DNA of 64,000 nt from Wyeomyia smithii (GCF_029784165.1 NC_073695.1:11569786-11633785), one strand, 5' to 3'; shown: positions 1-12,764, counted from the stretch's first letter. The notes: generated by a model not told the origin, from the letters alone. Program-made: numbers and translations.

Positions 1-1200
1 TGAATTAGGATTGGATTTGGATTGAATTTAAATTGGATTTGGATTGGATTTGGAATGGATTTGGTTTGGAATTGAATTGGATTCTGACTTGATTTGAATT
101 GAATTCGGATTGGATTTGGATTGAATTTGGATTGTTTTGGATTGAATTTAGATTGGATACGGACTTGATTCGGATTGGATTTGAATTGGTTTCGAATTGA
201 ATTTATTGGAATTAGATTGGATTTGGAATGGATTTGGTTTGGAATTGAATTGGATTCGGACTTGATTTGAATTGAATTCGGATTGGATTTGGATTGTTTT
301 TGGATTGAATTTAGATTGGTTACGGACTGGATTTGGATTGAATTTGAATTGGATTTGAATTGAATTTTAATTGGAATTAGATTGGATTTGGAATGGATTT
401 GGTTTGGAATTGAATTCGATTCGGACTTGATTTAGATTTGATTTAAATTGAATTAGGATTGGATTTGGATTGAATTTAAATTGGATTTGGATTGGATTTG
501 GAATGGATTTGGTTTGGAATTGAATTGGATTCGGACTTGATTTAGATTGGATTTGAATTGAATTCGGATTGGATTTGGATTGTATTAGGATTGTATTTGG
601 ATAGCATCTGAATTGGATTTGAATTGGTTTTGAATTGGATTTGGATTGGATTTGGATTGGATTTGGATTGGATTTGGATTGGATTTGGATTGGATTGGAT
701 TTGGATTGGATTTGGATTGGATTTGGATTGGATTTGGATTGGATTTGGATTGGATTTGGATTGGATTTGGATTGGATTTGGATTGGATTTGGATTGGATT
801 TGGATTGGATTTGGATTGGATTTGGATTGTTTTTGGATTGGATTTGGATAGAATTTGGATTGGATTTGAATTGGATTTGAATTGGATTTGGATTGGATTT
901 GGATTGGATTTAGATTGGATTTGGATTTGATTTGGATTGGATTTGGATTGGATTTGGATTGGATTTGGATTGGATTTGGATTGGATTTGGATTGGATTTG
1001 AATTGGATTTGGATTGGATTTGGACTGGATTTGAATTGGATTTGGATTAGATTTGGATTGGATTCGGGTTGATTCTTGAATTGAAATTTGATTGGTTTAG
1101 ATTTGGATTGGTTTTGATTTGGGTTGGATTTTTCATTGGTAGGTATTAGAATCGATTTGAGTTGAATTTTTATTGAATTTGGAGTAAATTTCATTCGAAT
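1..1200. repeat. 11-bp GGATTTGGATT minisatellite with degenerate flanks
   Basis: The unit GGATTTGGATT is nearly perfect from about 625 to 1070. On either side it is diluted with variants such as GAATTGAATT, GGATTCGG and GGAATGG. The G+T strand has almost no C. Because 11 is not a multiple of three, all plus frames stay open and read a repeating WIWIGFGLDLD-type peptide; this is a by-product of the repeat and not a gene. The array continues beyond the left edge. Confidence 0.95.
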
Positions 1201-1569
1201 GCAAGTTGGATTTGTTACCCTTCCTTTACGCTGAAATCTACAAATGCCTTTGCGTGACTTCCTCTTAACAAAAAATAAGTCCCTCTTATCAATAAAACTG
1301 GCCAGAAGGACGCACGACGAAACTTCTCCAGGGGATTATAATTGGTGATGTTTGGCAAGAGGAACGAGTATCGGTATAGTAGAACAGTAAGCGTGTAAGG
1401 AAGAGTAACATATTACACACAAGCACTGTTGAACAATAATAATAAGCATGCCACTTCTCAATAGAGGTATTGCTATTAACAGAAGTGCGGGATACAGCAG
1501 ACACCTGGGCATATCTCACAATAGATCTACGATTCTGGTCGCAGTGAGGAAGCCCATACAGAAAAAAAA
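1201..1569. other. Unassigned intronic segment between repeat blocks
   Basis: Ordinary mixed-composition sequence separating the main minisatellite from its decayed relative. No gene, RNA or terminal repeat was recognised in it. Confidence 0.5.
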
Positions 1570-1960
1570 AGTTGGATTCGTATTAGGTTTGGATTATATT
1601 TGAATTGAATTCAGAATTGGTTTAGTTTTCGATTTGGTTCGCATTTTCATTAATTTCGAAATGAATTTGGATTCGGATTCACGTTGGATGGGATTTTGTT
1701 TGAATTTGGACTAAAATTTGATTTTGGTTCATTAAGGCAGACAATGTGTGCAGCAGGAGAAGCGAAATATAAGCGAACTGAGAATATGATACAGATTTAG
1801 AAAAAATACCGCATCCAGACGCGTTTTTTTTATTTTGGATTGATTGAAGATTGTATTTGGGTAGGATTAAACTAATTCTGGATAAACTGAACATTGGATT
1901 TGGATTAGAACTGCATTGAATTTGGAATAATTTGTTTTGGATTTGAATAAGATTTGCCAT
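1570..1960. repeat. Decayed GGATTT-type repeat interrupted by a dispersed element
   Basis: Imperfect words such as TTGGATT, TTTGAATTGAATT and GGATTCGGATT show this is a worn relative of the array at 1-1200. It is interrupted by the ~100-bp element at 1728-1825. Confidence 0.7.
1728..1825 (-). mobile_element. Single-arm copy of the TTCATTAAG...CATCC dispersed element
   Basis: Reads TTCATTAAGGCAGACA, then AGCGAACTGAGAATATGATACAG, split by substitutions, to ATACCGCATCC. It aligns over its length with 27302-27400 and with each arm of the foldback at 27519-27728. The short flanking word ATTTTGG (1721-1727 and 1832-1838) could be a target duplication, but the background is rich in the same word. 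Confidence 0.7.
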
Positions 1961-2953
1961 GATTTTAATTTGAATTTCAAATAAATTGCGTTTTGTGTTC
2001 TTAAAATCTTATTCTACTAGCACTGAGAGCTAATAATTTAATGATTTTGTGTTTTTTCTCAGTCTATTCAGTTTTGGTATTTCCACGATGCGCAAATTAA
2101 AATTTATTCGATTCTATTGTTCAGTATCTGGACCGAACGAATAAAACAAATTTGTATGACTTCTTGTGGTCCGCACATAATTGCAGCATCCATTACTTAG
2201 GGTTTACCGAATTTTATAGCGAATAAATTGCCCGCAGAAATGCACAATTTTCCATTGTACAATACATAATAAAACTAGTTTTAACGGCTTGAGTAGTCAT
2301 AAAACATCATCACGAGTTTAGAAAAAAAGTACTCTCAACTAACACCATAAACCTTTACGTGTTGATCAAGCTTTACCATTGTAGTGAATTGAAACAGCAG
2401 ACAATTGTAATGGCCACTCATAATCGAAAGCTAAATTGGCAAAAGTCAAGCCCAAGTTCAGTAGGCAATCCTTTCGCTTCCAAGCCGAAATTTTCCAACC
2501 AATAATTATGTTCATATCTTCAACACAAAAAAATAAAGCACTGCCTGCCACTTCGAAAACATGCAAAAAAACAGACTCCGCAATCCGCACAGTAGGCCGC
2601 GGAAAGGATTTAAAAGTATTAATCGCCATTCAGGTGGAACCAATCGTAATCGTCTGCTGCCGTGGTCTCTCTCCCAGCAGCATAACAGCACCGAGATACC
2701 ACGGAAAAGCTTAACGTCTTAACGTGGTGCAGGTATGACGGCTCTCTAGTGTACACAAAACACCGGAAAGGAAGCAAAGGATAATGAACGAGAAAATTGC
2801 CGGTTCGAGTGAATTGCATAAAAATGCATCCCGCGAGTCAGTCAGGAGTAGGCACCTTAAAAACTGCAAGGAACGGAGCACGTAAGAATTAAAAGAAAAA
2901 AAAAACCGGTGAGTGCATCAGCCGTTCGTGCCGCGCCTTCGAGTTGCACATCT

Positions 2954-2971
2954 ACACACACACACACACAC
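2954..2971. repeat. (CA)n microsatellite
   Basis: Nine consecutive AC/CA dinucleotides. Confidence 0.9.
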
Positions 2972-5900
2972 TCATTCCGTCTCATTTTGTCTGCAGGTCA
3001 AAAAGCATCATTAGGATGCAAACATCAAGTGGTGAATCTTCCCAAAGCATAGGAAGGTTCCTGTTCCTGAGGGAGTGGAGGGCCGGGATTCGTATGCACT
3101 TATCGGTTTCGCTGAGGCCGACGCGGGCTGGGGCAGAGTGAATTTATTGAGCAAGCCAGACACGAGGACTGCTGCACGGGATCGCTTGGGTCTGTCTCTA
3201 CACACACCGATACCAGATGCAGTACTGCGGTGGTGCTGCACTGCGCAGCCAATGACCAGGAAACAGACTCCGTCAGGTATGACCTTCAAATGGTTAGGTT
3301 TTTGCTCCTTGCTTACAGGTTGAAGTTGCTGCATTTCTTGGCTGACAGTGGCAAAACGTGGAATCCCTCACCGTCGGCCGGAGAGAACTTGGTCATTGTG
3401 ATCAGCGAACGCTTAATGGCCACCGTTGTTACAGTGTGGCAGTATTTATCGGCTGCGATTGTGGCTTATAAAACCCATTATCTTAATCTGCGTCCTACGG
3501 GAGAGGACTGACTGGTTTTTATCTTCGTTGGAGTATTATGAGATTCTGCCACTCGGGAAGATGTTCTATGGAAGCAGCTAAAATGCGCGTTGGATAGTAA
3601 TTAATCTGTTCTGATTCAGAAGCAGCAGCTGCTACTCTCGATGAATAATCATCCGAGTTTTGCTAACCACGTACCGGAAAGGTAAACAGTCGAAATGGGT
3701 TGAAGAATAGAGACGCAGCTCATCGGGGGTAATTGACTTCAATTGGATAATAGTTGCTCCGTAGCGTTGGTCTGCGCGCTGACATCTCTGCCACTGGTGT
3801 TAGTGTACCAGTTTGCACTTCTTTTTTTTATTGGTAATATACTGCTAAGGGCTATATCCGTGTGGTTCCTAAAGCTCTAAGGCTAGTGAAGCCCCGCGAA
3901 TCCCAGCAGGTGACCTTCTAGCGAGCGATCACCCAGCGGATTGTGCCACTAAAAGTACATAAACTAAACAACGGAGTGCCTATTTTCCTCTATCGTCTAA
4001 ACACATGCACTGAAAGAAATCGACCGGTAGTTTTGCTGTTCAGCGGATGAAATTTATCAATTTATTGCCGTCTATGAACCTGCTATGCACATATTTCTGC
4101 ATCAATAGTTACGAGCTCGGTGGGGCCGCACCAGAGCGCAGCAAGCAAACTGCATGTGCCCTGCCCGGTGATTATTGTTGTTTTATGTCTTCGCCGTTCT
4201 AAGACCTGTGGTCGTATCGGTTGCCGGGGTGCACCGGAAAACCCATCCACGAATACCTACTGCTGCTCTTGGTACATAAATATTCAGCAGCGGCTCCCAT
4301 CCACTTCGCATCAATCCTCTAATGCCTACATACAAGTGCAGTCGAGGAACGAGGGACAAGTGAGGGACCGGAGATTGCAAATCGTCTTCCTCTTCGTTCA
4401 GTTGCAGTCGTCATCAACGTCTAAGCTTTGGCCGCTGTCTACAGCTTGTGAGCCTTAAGCGTGGTACTAAAGAGTGGTTATTTTATGTGGAAATAAACTA
4501 TTTTTGAAGCCGTCGTTGCCGCTGTTGTAGAGGGGTGCTGCCATCTGACGAAAGAGTGACGCAATTCTGCTGGGGCGCTTTGTGGTTTGCTGCGATGCAC
4601 GGTTCGGCACGTTCGTAGGTCAGTGTTCTAGGGGGACGATGACGACGCCATTGTTAGAACTTTTCCTATTGGAATCGAAGGCGCACGCGGTTGTGCAAGA
4701 GGGCGAGTGCGACAGAGAGAGACGGAGCGCACATATAAGTTTAGGGAAGGCAGAAGCGAACCGTGAGTGTGCGTCAGAGTCGAAGAGGGGAGGAGTTTCG
4801 TACTTTCCGCTTTCTAGGTTCTTCGTCCGCTTTGCCTTTAAGGGAGATGGCAAGCGAGAGGGAAAGTCTGTGTGCATTATTTACTTTGCGCCAGGAAAAG
4901 TTTTGCTCCATTTCCCACTTTTCTTGTGCAGGTGTAGCTGACTGCATGGTGTCACCTTGAGCTGAGCTTAGTTTCGGGACTCACCGAACAAAGGATATCG
5001 CTGCAAGCGAGTTACTGACTTTTTTTGTGTTTTACTCAATTACCGAAAGATTCAAATCACGTAGCTGTACATCGGCAGGAAGCCGGCAAAGGCTAAGAAA
5101 CTTATCTCGCAAGAGTTTTTCATTTGCATTTTGCTGTTAAAATGGCAGCTAGAAGAAGCGAGAGAAACAGGGCGAGGGTGCTTATCAAATTGCATTTGCA
5201 GCAAGATTAGATTTCAGCTGCTCATTCGAGGAACTTGATGATTGTTTTTTATTTCTGTATTATTTTTTTTGTGTAGACTTGTCAATTCATACTTTATCAA
5301 ATTGATTGTTTGCTTGACGTCACGCGTGATGCAATACGATAGGACGACGCCAGATGGGGTCAACAGTTGATTGTGACAATTTAGATTGACAGCTAGATAG
5401 GAACTGCAGTGCGGGGAGGATTTTAAAGTTGGAGTTTGATGTTTGGTGGTTCGATGGAATTATTTCAACGAAAGCGGATCCAGCTGTTTATAAATCGACA
5501 CAGTTTCAAAGTCCAGTGCGGAATCTTGTTCGAAATCTGGAGACAAAAGGTTTATTGTAAAGCGCTATTTTAGGTGAAAACTTATGACAAAGCCTTCAAC
5601 GATGGTTCTTAGAGTGTAATATCTTTCCATCGGATAGAGCTTATAGACTTATGAACGAAAGTAAAACTTGAAGATTGCCACTTTTGAAGGCAATCCCTAA
5701 AACAATTTTGTCGATTTTCTTGTCCATCGTAGAATCAAAGTTTGTAAATAAGTTAATGTTTAATAAAGAAGAATAATTCTGTTTGCAAGAATATTGCGAT
5801 TAGAAAATGTTCTGTCTGTGATTTTCATCGTAAACAGTTTGATTGAAATAAAATTGGACTCCGTTCTGAAAATTTTGAACTCCACCTAGTCCAATATCGA

Positions 5901-6144
5901 TCACTAGGCTGAATCATTGTTTTTTATTCAAAAACCGAGTGTAAATAATCCGTCCTCCAGCTTGCGTACATTGCGAAACTCTATTTTGGAGCCCAGCTCC
6001 TGATAAGCTCGAAAGTTTACACATTCTATGTTTCGAGCTTGGACGGACCCAAACCGGTTTCTTTGCGCGACTCTTCCTTTTTCCTATCACAGCGAGACCT
6101 TTTTTTTGAGAGTTCAGTTCTTGATTGTGTTCATGATCACTTCG

Positions 6145-6190
6145 ACAGCAGCAGCAGCAAAAACAACAACAACAACAACAACAATAACAA
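6145..6190. repeat. (CAG)n/(AAC)n compound microsatellite
   Basis: Four CAG-type triplets run directly into an AAC-type tract ending in AATAAC. The Gln/Thr/Asn and antisense Cys-rich reading frames here are artefacts of the triplets. Confidence 0.9.
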
Positions 6191-6861
6191 GAAAAAAGCA
6201 ACAACCAGGAGCGAACCCGTTGGTCATCGACACTTTGTCTTTGGTGCATATTTTGAAGGTCACGTCAAAACAAAACGGTACACATGCAGCTGGCTTGCAA
6301 TGGCTGACTATTTGCTGCCGTACTGTCGTATACCTCTATCGGTATGTGTGGATGTGTATCTGCGCGAATAGCGCGCTGTTGTTTTGCTTTTATTTCGCCT
6401 TTGCGCCCACCTTTTGCTTGCTCCCCGCTAATCCACCCAGGGCGCCCAAGAACGGCAAGAACGCAAACGGCTGGCCGTAGGCAGAAACAAGGGAATGCGG
6501 CATCTATCGCTAAAATGTATAACAAACAAACAGAATGTGTGAGTTGCCGGTTGTCCGATTTATTGGCTGCCGTTTTGTGTTGTTGTGTGGTGTGGAACGA
6601 GAAAAATGAAAGAATTCACCACGTCAGGGTACGGTTCTGGTTTTGATGGAAGAAATCGCGGCCCCCCTTCCTCAACCGTTTGATTAGAACATTGTCGCCT
6701 GAAAACTAAGGGAAAGAAAAGGAAGAAATCCGATGCCGAATCGGATGAATCGGAGTGTGTAGGAGCCAGACTGGAAAAGCTTGTTCGTTTCCGCATTGAT
6801 GAGCGGATTGCCGGTTAACATAACCTCACGAATGGCTTTGCTGTTTTATTTTTTTTTTGCA

Positions 6862-6887
6862 CAACGACGACGGCGACGACGACGACA
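6862..6887. repeat. (GAC)n microsatellite
   Basis: CGACGACGGCGACGACGACG-type triplet tract directly after an A/T run. Confidence 0.85.
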
Positions 6888-9320
6888 TTCGCAATTACGT
6901 GCTGCGTCTAATTGAATTAGGCAGAGCTCCCGAACTAGGAAGCCGGAAATGAGCATTATGCGTCGAGGGTGGTGAGCTAATCTGGTCGGTGTTTATGGTT
7001 TCTTTGCACTTGTGTGCCGGTCGATCAAGTAGGCTGCTCTACACGAGACACACAGAACACAATAGAAATGGGTGTTGAAAACGAGAAAAGAAAACATTCC
7101 GTTTGCAGGAAGGCGAAAATTGATTTCCCGGAAAGTGATGGATGGTTCGTATAAAGAGGAGGAAAAAACCGTTCTTGCATTGCCGCAGTGGAACGCAATG
7201 CGAGACACGCTAAATGGAACTAATTTTTGGCGTTACTAGAATGGCCGCGCCGTGTGTCGTCGTGTAAACAAAGCACGATCGCTTACACGGTGAATTTAAT
7301 TTCGGGGACAAGGAAGTTTAGACTAGTAAATCATTTACCCGTGGACAGGTTGAAGAATAAGCGTTGACACGCAGGTTAAGTGTACGTTTTCGCTTAAGCA
7401 GGGCGTCGCTCGTGTCAGTATCGATATTGTTATTAATTAAATCATGGAATTATTATAATTGCACCGGGTAGAAGTGAGTGGTGAGTACACTAGCTGCTGG
7501 CGGTCAAAGGCAAACGATTGATGGGCCGGTTTTATTGACACATTTCGTGGCAAATATGGTGCATGTTAGTTCTCGGTGCATCCATCTTTGGCAACTCGAC
7601 GAAGTTTTGTGGACAGCAAAGATGGGCTAAGCAGGAAGTCGTAGGTGGCGAAAATGTGTTCGTCTGGTTGCGAGTTGGTAAAATGGCTTCCGTGTGAGTG
7701 AGATTTTGGGCCTGTAAAAAATCGTCGACGAAAGAGGATGCATTTTTCTTCCTGATACACGAAAGACAAGAGATCTTCAGCAGATTAAGCGAAAAAAAGA
7801 CGTTGGCTTCGCGGAAAAAAGAGCTAATTTGAGAAATCGTTAAGGTCCGCCCACACTATCATGTGGCAAACTGGCAAGCGCACTGGTGCACATGTGAGGC
7901 AATATTGGTATTAAGTCGCGCGAAAAAAAAAAAAACGCTGCAAGTTGTCTTGCCTTTTTATGACTCTTTCCATTCCCCCTGTTCGAATCTGCTTTCAGTC
8001 CTCGACTCACTTTCTGAAAGACGTAAATAAAACTGTCATTTTGGCAATTTTTCGCTTAACTCGCTCTTTATCCCCAGCTGCAGAAGATGCGGTGTTCTTT
8101 CTCGCACATAGAACACACACACGCGAACACTGGTCGTAAACTGTTATTAATGGAAACTCCCGACTGCAGCAGCACCGAAGATCATCCAATCTATTTTCTT
8201 CGTTTTTTTCCTGCTTCACGAAAGTGTACGGCTTTTGTGATTACTTAATTTGAACCAATTTGGCGATTTTACGGATCGCAAGCCGTCGGTCGCCAGTCGC
8301 TTATTCAGCGTCACGGAATAGTCATCGGGAAGGAAGCACGGATTCCGCAGTAGGTTGATGAACCCTATCGAGTGCATAACAGGCGGCGTTTTGTTCTGCG
8401 TCGATATGGCGGAAACGTCGCCGGTTAGGGAAAAAATATGGAACGAGAAGCGCCATAAAGAAGAGATGTGCGGTGCATCCTAGAGTTTTTTTTTGTCACC
8501 AGCGGAAATCCATATCGGAGTGATGATGCAAGGCGTTGAATTCCTAATGAAGCGCCGCTGTAAATTTGTGTGCGTGTGTCCGTCCGGTGCATTTCACCAC
8601 GTTCCACGGCACCACGGCTAGGGCTGCCAAAATAGGAAATAAATCAAATTCTTTGTCGTTTCAACCCTTCAACGGTAGCAAACTGAGAGAGGGTCTATTC
8701 AAATCGCTTTAACGGCTATTAAAGACATGACAATTTTCTCAACAAAACTCGACACCTGTACAAAAAAAAAGTTGGGAAAGATGATGTCCGCTTCACTCGA
8801 TGACGGCCCATTCAAATTGTCGAGTACTTCCGCTTCGGTGCACACACCGGCAATCGTGGGCGCGTAGACAAAAGAATCTCTTTCATCATTGTAGTACACG
8901 CCGTTTGTTGGCCGGCTACGGGCTCTAGTGATTGCGTAAAACCTGATTTCCCTCAACCGTCATGCTGTGCTCTCTGTGGGTACGGGTTCTACCTACATAC
9001 CGGACCGAAGCGGGCCTCAAACCGGACCGGAAGAGTTAAGTTTTGCAATAAACTGCACCGCACTTCAGCCCCCATGCGCTCTTCATGTACAGCCGGGAAA
9101 CCCTTCGTGCCGGTGTGGATGAATTGTCTCTACCGGCTAAACTCGGGCGATCAGCGTTCCACAACACGAGTACCTTTTTGTTTACTAGCCGTCATGAACA
9201 TGTGCTTTTTTTGCAGGCAGCGATGGTGCATAAACCACATAAAACCATACGACCGCAAACACTAGTTAGTTACTCGGTATTTGCGCGCTGTAGAGTTGAC
9301 CTTCAGCAAAGGTTCTCTAT

Positions 9321-9346
9321 GCTGCTGCTACTGCTGCTGCTGCTGG
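9321..9346. repeat. (CTG)n microsatellite
   Basis: GCTGCTGCTACTGCTGCTGC-type tract with one interruption. Confidence 0.85.
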
Positions 9347-9820
9347 CAAAGCGGAAAAAGAGTGCACCGTGAAGAAATAGGTACAACAAATTTGTTGTGT
9401 TGCAACATTCTTGATGATTCCGCAAAGAACAATGCCCGCGCTGTGGTTGCTTACTAGCTTTGCAAGGTTAGGTTCTTTCCGTGCAAGGTTGTGCACAGTG
9501 TAACCGGGGCTGGGCACCGGGTAAATAAACACTAGGCTGTGCACTTTCTCATTGTCAAGTACTTGTTTGGGGAAATTCGCCATACGCAGCTTCCGCCCCG
9601 AAAGTCCGCGGCCAGCTGGTGTTGCGTAAGCATGAAACGTGATAGACTGCAAAAAATGGGCTCCATTGTGGGGTCCTGGCAGGCGACGTTCGACAAACAA
9701 AGTAGCGCCGTTATCAGCTAGACGGTGCACTTCCTGATTTGGCACTCTTGCAGCCTAAATAAAGAATAATCATTTGCACATTTTTGCCCTCTCGCCTCGG
9801 TAATCCTGTTCTATTTTCGG

Positions 9821-9986
9821 TAGCGAACCTATACATTAGAGAAATGACAAGACACTCACCGTTAAGGCAACTGTCAACATCAAAACGGATAACGGCAATG
9901 CAAAATGATACAACTCGCCCGTTTTGATGTTGACAGTTGCCTTAACGGTGAGTGTCTTGTCATTTCTCTAATGTATAGGTTCGCTA
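9821..9986. mobile_element. hAT-like foldback MITE with perfect 68-bp arms
   Basis: Arms 9821-9888 and 9919-9986 are exact reverse complements over 68 bp, starting TAGCGAACCTATACATTAG, around a 30-bp loop. The element is flanked by an 8-bp direct repeat ATTTTCGG (9813-9820 and 9987-9994). An 8-bp target duplication and a TAG-type terminus fit the hAT superfamily; this is family knowledge and not proof. It has no coding capacity, so it would be mobilised in trans. A second copy with its own 8-bp duplication lies at 37619-37756. The identical arms suggest a recent insertion. Confidence 0.88.
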
Positions 9987-10002
9987 ATTTTCGGGGCGGT
10001 AG

Positions 10003-11296
10003 AGTAGGGTGATGTGTCGTGAGTGGACCAATAATATATCACATGGAGCTATAGCAAAAAACATTTCTATCTTTCTAGTTTACAGGAATGAAAATTTAAT
10101 GGATATTCAATATGACAATGTGTTCCTGGAAAGTAAGATTATTATCATAGACTAGCCCTAAGTATTTAACTTGATCAGACCAATTTGAGGACACACCGTT
10201 CATCTTAACAACGTGATTGTTGGTGGGTTCGAGAGACGAAACTCTTGTCCTATCTCCTCTCACGGAAATGTTTTTATCGTCACATAACAGATACCTCACA
10301 TCCTGGTGGTTAATCAGGAAGATGAGAAGTAAAAATATTATATAAGATTGGGCCTAAAATACTTCTTGAGGTACACCTGCGCTAACAGGCAATCTATCAG
10401 ATTTACCATTTGAATAGGTAGTTTAGTTTAGTTTGTATATCTAGAAGAGCACTGCCAGTGGAATAGCTTTCAGATTTATTAGTCCGAATTATATTTCGCA
10501 AGAGAGAATCTATGATTGATTTACGTTTCGAAATTTTCAAAAATAACTTTCAATGCAGAATCACGAGTTCTTTGATCTTGACGTCTCCGTATGCTCTTCA
10601 AACGTATAAGAAGTTGAAGTTCGTTGTCAATATTTGGTGTATTAAATTTCACTCTAGCCTTAGAAACTGATAAGTTCCGTGTATGGAGAATCAAACTGAA
10701 CAAATCATCTAATGCTCTGTCAATGTCAGCATAATTTTGTAAAACAATATCACAATTCAAGCTTTCTTTGATCGTGGTACGATATCGACCTTAATTGGCC
10801 TTGTGATAATTGAACACAGAGTGGAATTTAAAACAGTTTCACGGGATATGGAAGAAGTTATAGGAGGATGATCAGAATCAGAATCCGCATAAATCACTGC
10901 ATGAATGACTTCGATTTGCTGTGACCAAATGAATTGTAGCACAGTATTTTTCTATTGGAATTGCTTTGAGCATTATTCCAAGAGCAATGAATTTCATAAC
11001 AATTTCAGTTTGAAGGTTGTGAAAGTCATACCTACTTGAACAGCATCGTACATCAAGTTTAAATTCAACAAAGCGGACATTTACTGCAGTATGGATTGTC
11101 GTAGCGTAGGTAGTCCATCTTCTCAGAAGTGAGACTACCCAAATCGCATCTGATTGACTTTTCTGCAAAAAATTTACCATTACTAACGTCGAAATATTTC
11201 AGTTGATTCACTACCGAAAATCTGTTTATTTACGTTTTCAAACGTACGTTAGGTTTTGAACGAAAGATTGTTCCACTCATGATACATCACCCTACT
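10003..11296. mobile_element. Inverted-repeat-bounded block enclosing a non-LTR retrotransposon relic
   Basis: The ends 10003-10032 and 11267-11296 are 30-bp inverted repeats matching at 27 positions (AGTAGGGTGATG...GAGTGG). No target-site duplication was found. The inside holds the decayed endonuclease/reverse transcriptase described separately. Terminal inverted repeats are not a feature of non-LTR elements, so this is either a DNA transposon that was invaded by a LINE, two inverted LINE or repeat ends, or a chance composite. Confidence 0.65.
10096..11180 (-). pseudogene. Broken Jockey/CR1-type non-LTR retrotransposon (endonuclease and reverse transcriptase fragments)
   Basis: Read on the minus strand in several frames with stops and shifts. 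Near 10870 there is an endonuclease-end-like SDSDHPPI (family pattern SDHxPV). At 10760-10521 comes a linker-like segment with TPNIDNELQLLIRLKSIRR and RTRDSA. Near 10400-10340 there is PVSAGVPQ followed in another frame by LGPILYNIF, the classic reverse transcriptase core. Then LLCDDKNIS replaces the YADD-type catalytic box, and VVKMNGVSSNWSDQVKYLGL and LTFQEHI match the thumb-proximal region. The gap between linker and core is far too short, so the early palm region is deleted. It cannot encode a working enzyme. The clade is an inference from motifs. Confidence 0.8.
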
Positions 11297-12764
11297 TTTT
11301 TCGCCACTAATGTGCATCAGTCCGAGTACTAACCGGCGGGCGTCACGTATGCAATTTTTGAGCTTATCGCTTCCCGCTTCTTACTCGCCGAATATTGTTA
11401 TCAAATTAAATTGTTATCGCGCTCGTTGTAGGTTCTTTTTTTCATTATAATTTGAACAGCAAGTCCGTAAAGCAATGAGGAAGTTAAGCAGGGGCTTGAC
11501 GACAGCAGAAATGCACTCCGATTTTTTCGGGGGGAAAGAGCTTGAATTCCACACACTTTTTGTGTTGTTCGTTTTGTCCTCTCACCACGCATTAACCGTC
11601 ATCAGGCGAAAACAACGCAATTTTTCAATAATTCTCGTTTGGCGGAGAGTGCGAAAGAGAGAGGCAGACGAACAAGATTAATCTTCTATTATTGTCAAAA
11701 TGACGGGATCTTTATTTTCGGGTCCGTATCTTGTATGTGTATCGTTGCTTGTCAGCTTGCTGCGATCGACGCTGCGCGCTGTTTACATTCGGCTTCGGTG
11801 AAAACGGTTCCGCCGATCTTGTTGTTGCGCTCCGTTAATGTTTGTCAAATATCCGCCCGAGTCAAATTTCCGCTGCTGCACAGGTTGCTCCTTGCACTCC
11901 ACAATCGCGTGCGGGGTTAACAACAGTCCGGGATGCGGTTGATGCATTTGACCTGACATGATGCTTTAGCAGCTAGCCACACAGATGCTGCGATGGTATG
12001 CTAATAATAATCATCGCTAATGCTGTCATCGCGGGACGCAATTCGTGGCAGAGACAGACGCGGGTTTATTTAGCAGCTGGGATGCGCGCATCGTAATAGA
12101 GAGTGTATGTGTGTGAGTAGTAAACAAGAGTGCAATGAATTTTTAAGTACCGGGACGCCTTTCTAGGTTGCCTGTTCAAGGCCAACCGCGGCGTTGGACT
12201 TGGGCGATAAAAAGTTTGCAATTTCGCGCGCACTGCGGTTAGATATGGCTGCCTGCCCGAAAATAGAACCACTGCCGCTGCAGCGCCCGGCTTATCAGTC
12301 GTGATCGATACCTTGTTAGTTTTTGATGCTTCGTTTGTCTGCCTTGCGGATTTGGTAGACACATGTTCGTCCAGCTGTATTCGGGGGGAGAATTGATAAC
12401 GCACCAGACTGTAGTGCATTTGAAGCGAAGCGGATGTTTTGGGTTGAACGAAAAAAAGTGTCTGGGTAAACAATGCTGGCTCGATAAAGTCATCGTGATG
12501 ATATCAATTTTTACCGATTTTGCTGGGAATTTATACTGCTGCTCTACGCATATTTGTCCCATGTTACTTTTGTTGCTTATTTCTGAAAAAAACATATCTA
12601 TCGTGTTGTCAACTGTTAGATCTTCAAATCAAACAAGAAAAAATTGACTGATCGGTCCCTCTATCCGTTGCACCGACTGATAACTGATTATGCACATATT
12701 CCCATAGCCGCAGCAATGATTAGGTTTATTTAGTAACGCAGTGATAAGGTGAGTAGGTACTTAC
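11297..12764. other. Unassigned intronic stretch before the E74 exon donor
   Basis: GC-richer sequence with no recognised gene or repeat. Short open frames on both strands lack family resemblance. Confidence 0.5.

Larger units (their letters stand above)
1961..9812. other. Long unassigned intronic stretch
   Basis: About 7.8 kb with no supportable coding exon on either strand: possible reading frames are short, lack splice context and show no family resemblance. It is AT-rich to about 2.9 kb, then GC-richer and single-copy-looking from about 2.9 to 9.8 kb. Microsatellites are listed separately. It may contain regulatory sequence for E74, but nothing specific can be shown. Confidence 0.5.
1..12764 (-). 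other. Eip74EF: E74 downstream intron, incomplete (continues left of the window)
   Basis: It begins at the donor GTAAGTAC just 3' of the 13220-12765 exon. No ETS-domain coding sequence (conserved motifs such as YLWEFLLKLL or RALRYYY) occurs on the minus strand down to position 1, so the next exon lies outside and this intron exceeds 12.7 kb. The intronic status is an inference from the E74 gene structure. Confidence 0.8.

Noticed and set aside
624..1194. Long open frames giving WIWIGFGLDLD-type repetitive peptides
   Set aside because: They exist in all three plus frames and on the minus strand because an 11-bp unit never meets a stop codon; there is no gene context.
6028..6480. Plus-strand frame with a Thr run
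   Set aside because: It is generated by the CAG/AAC microsatellite.
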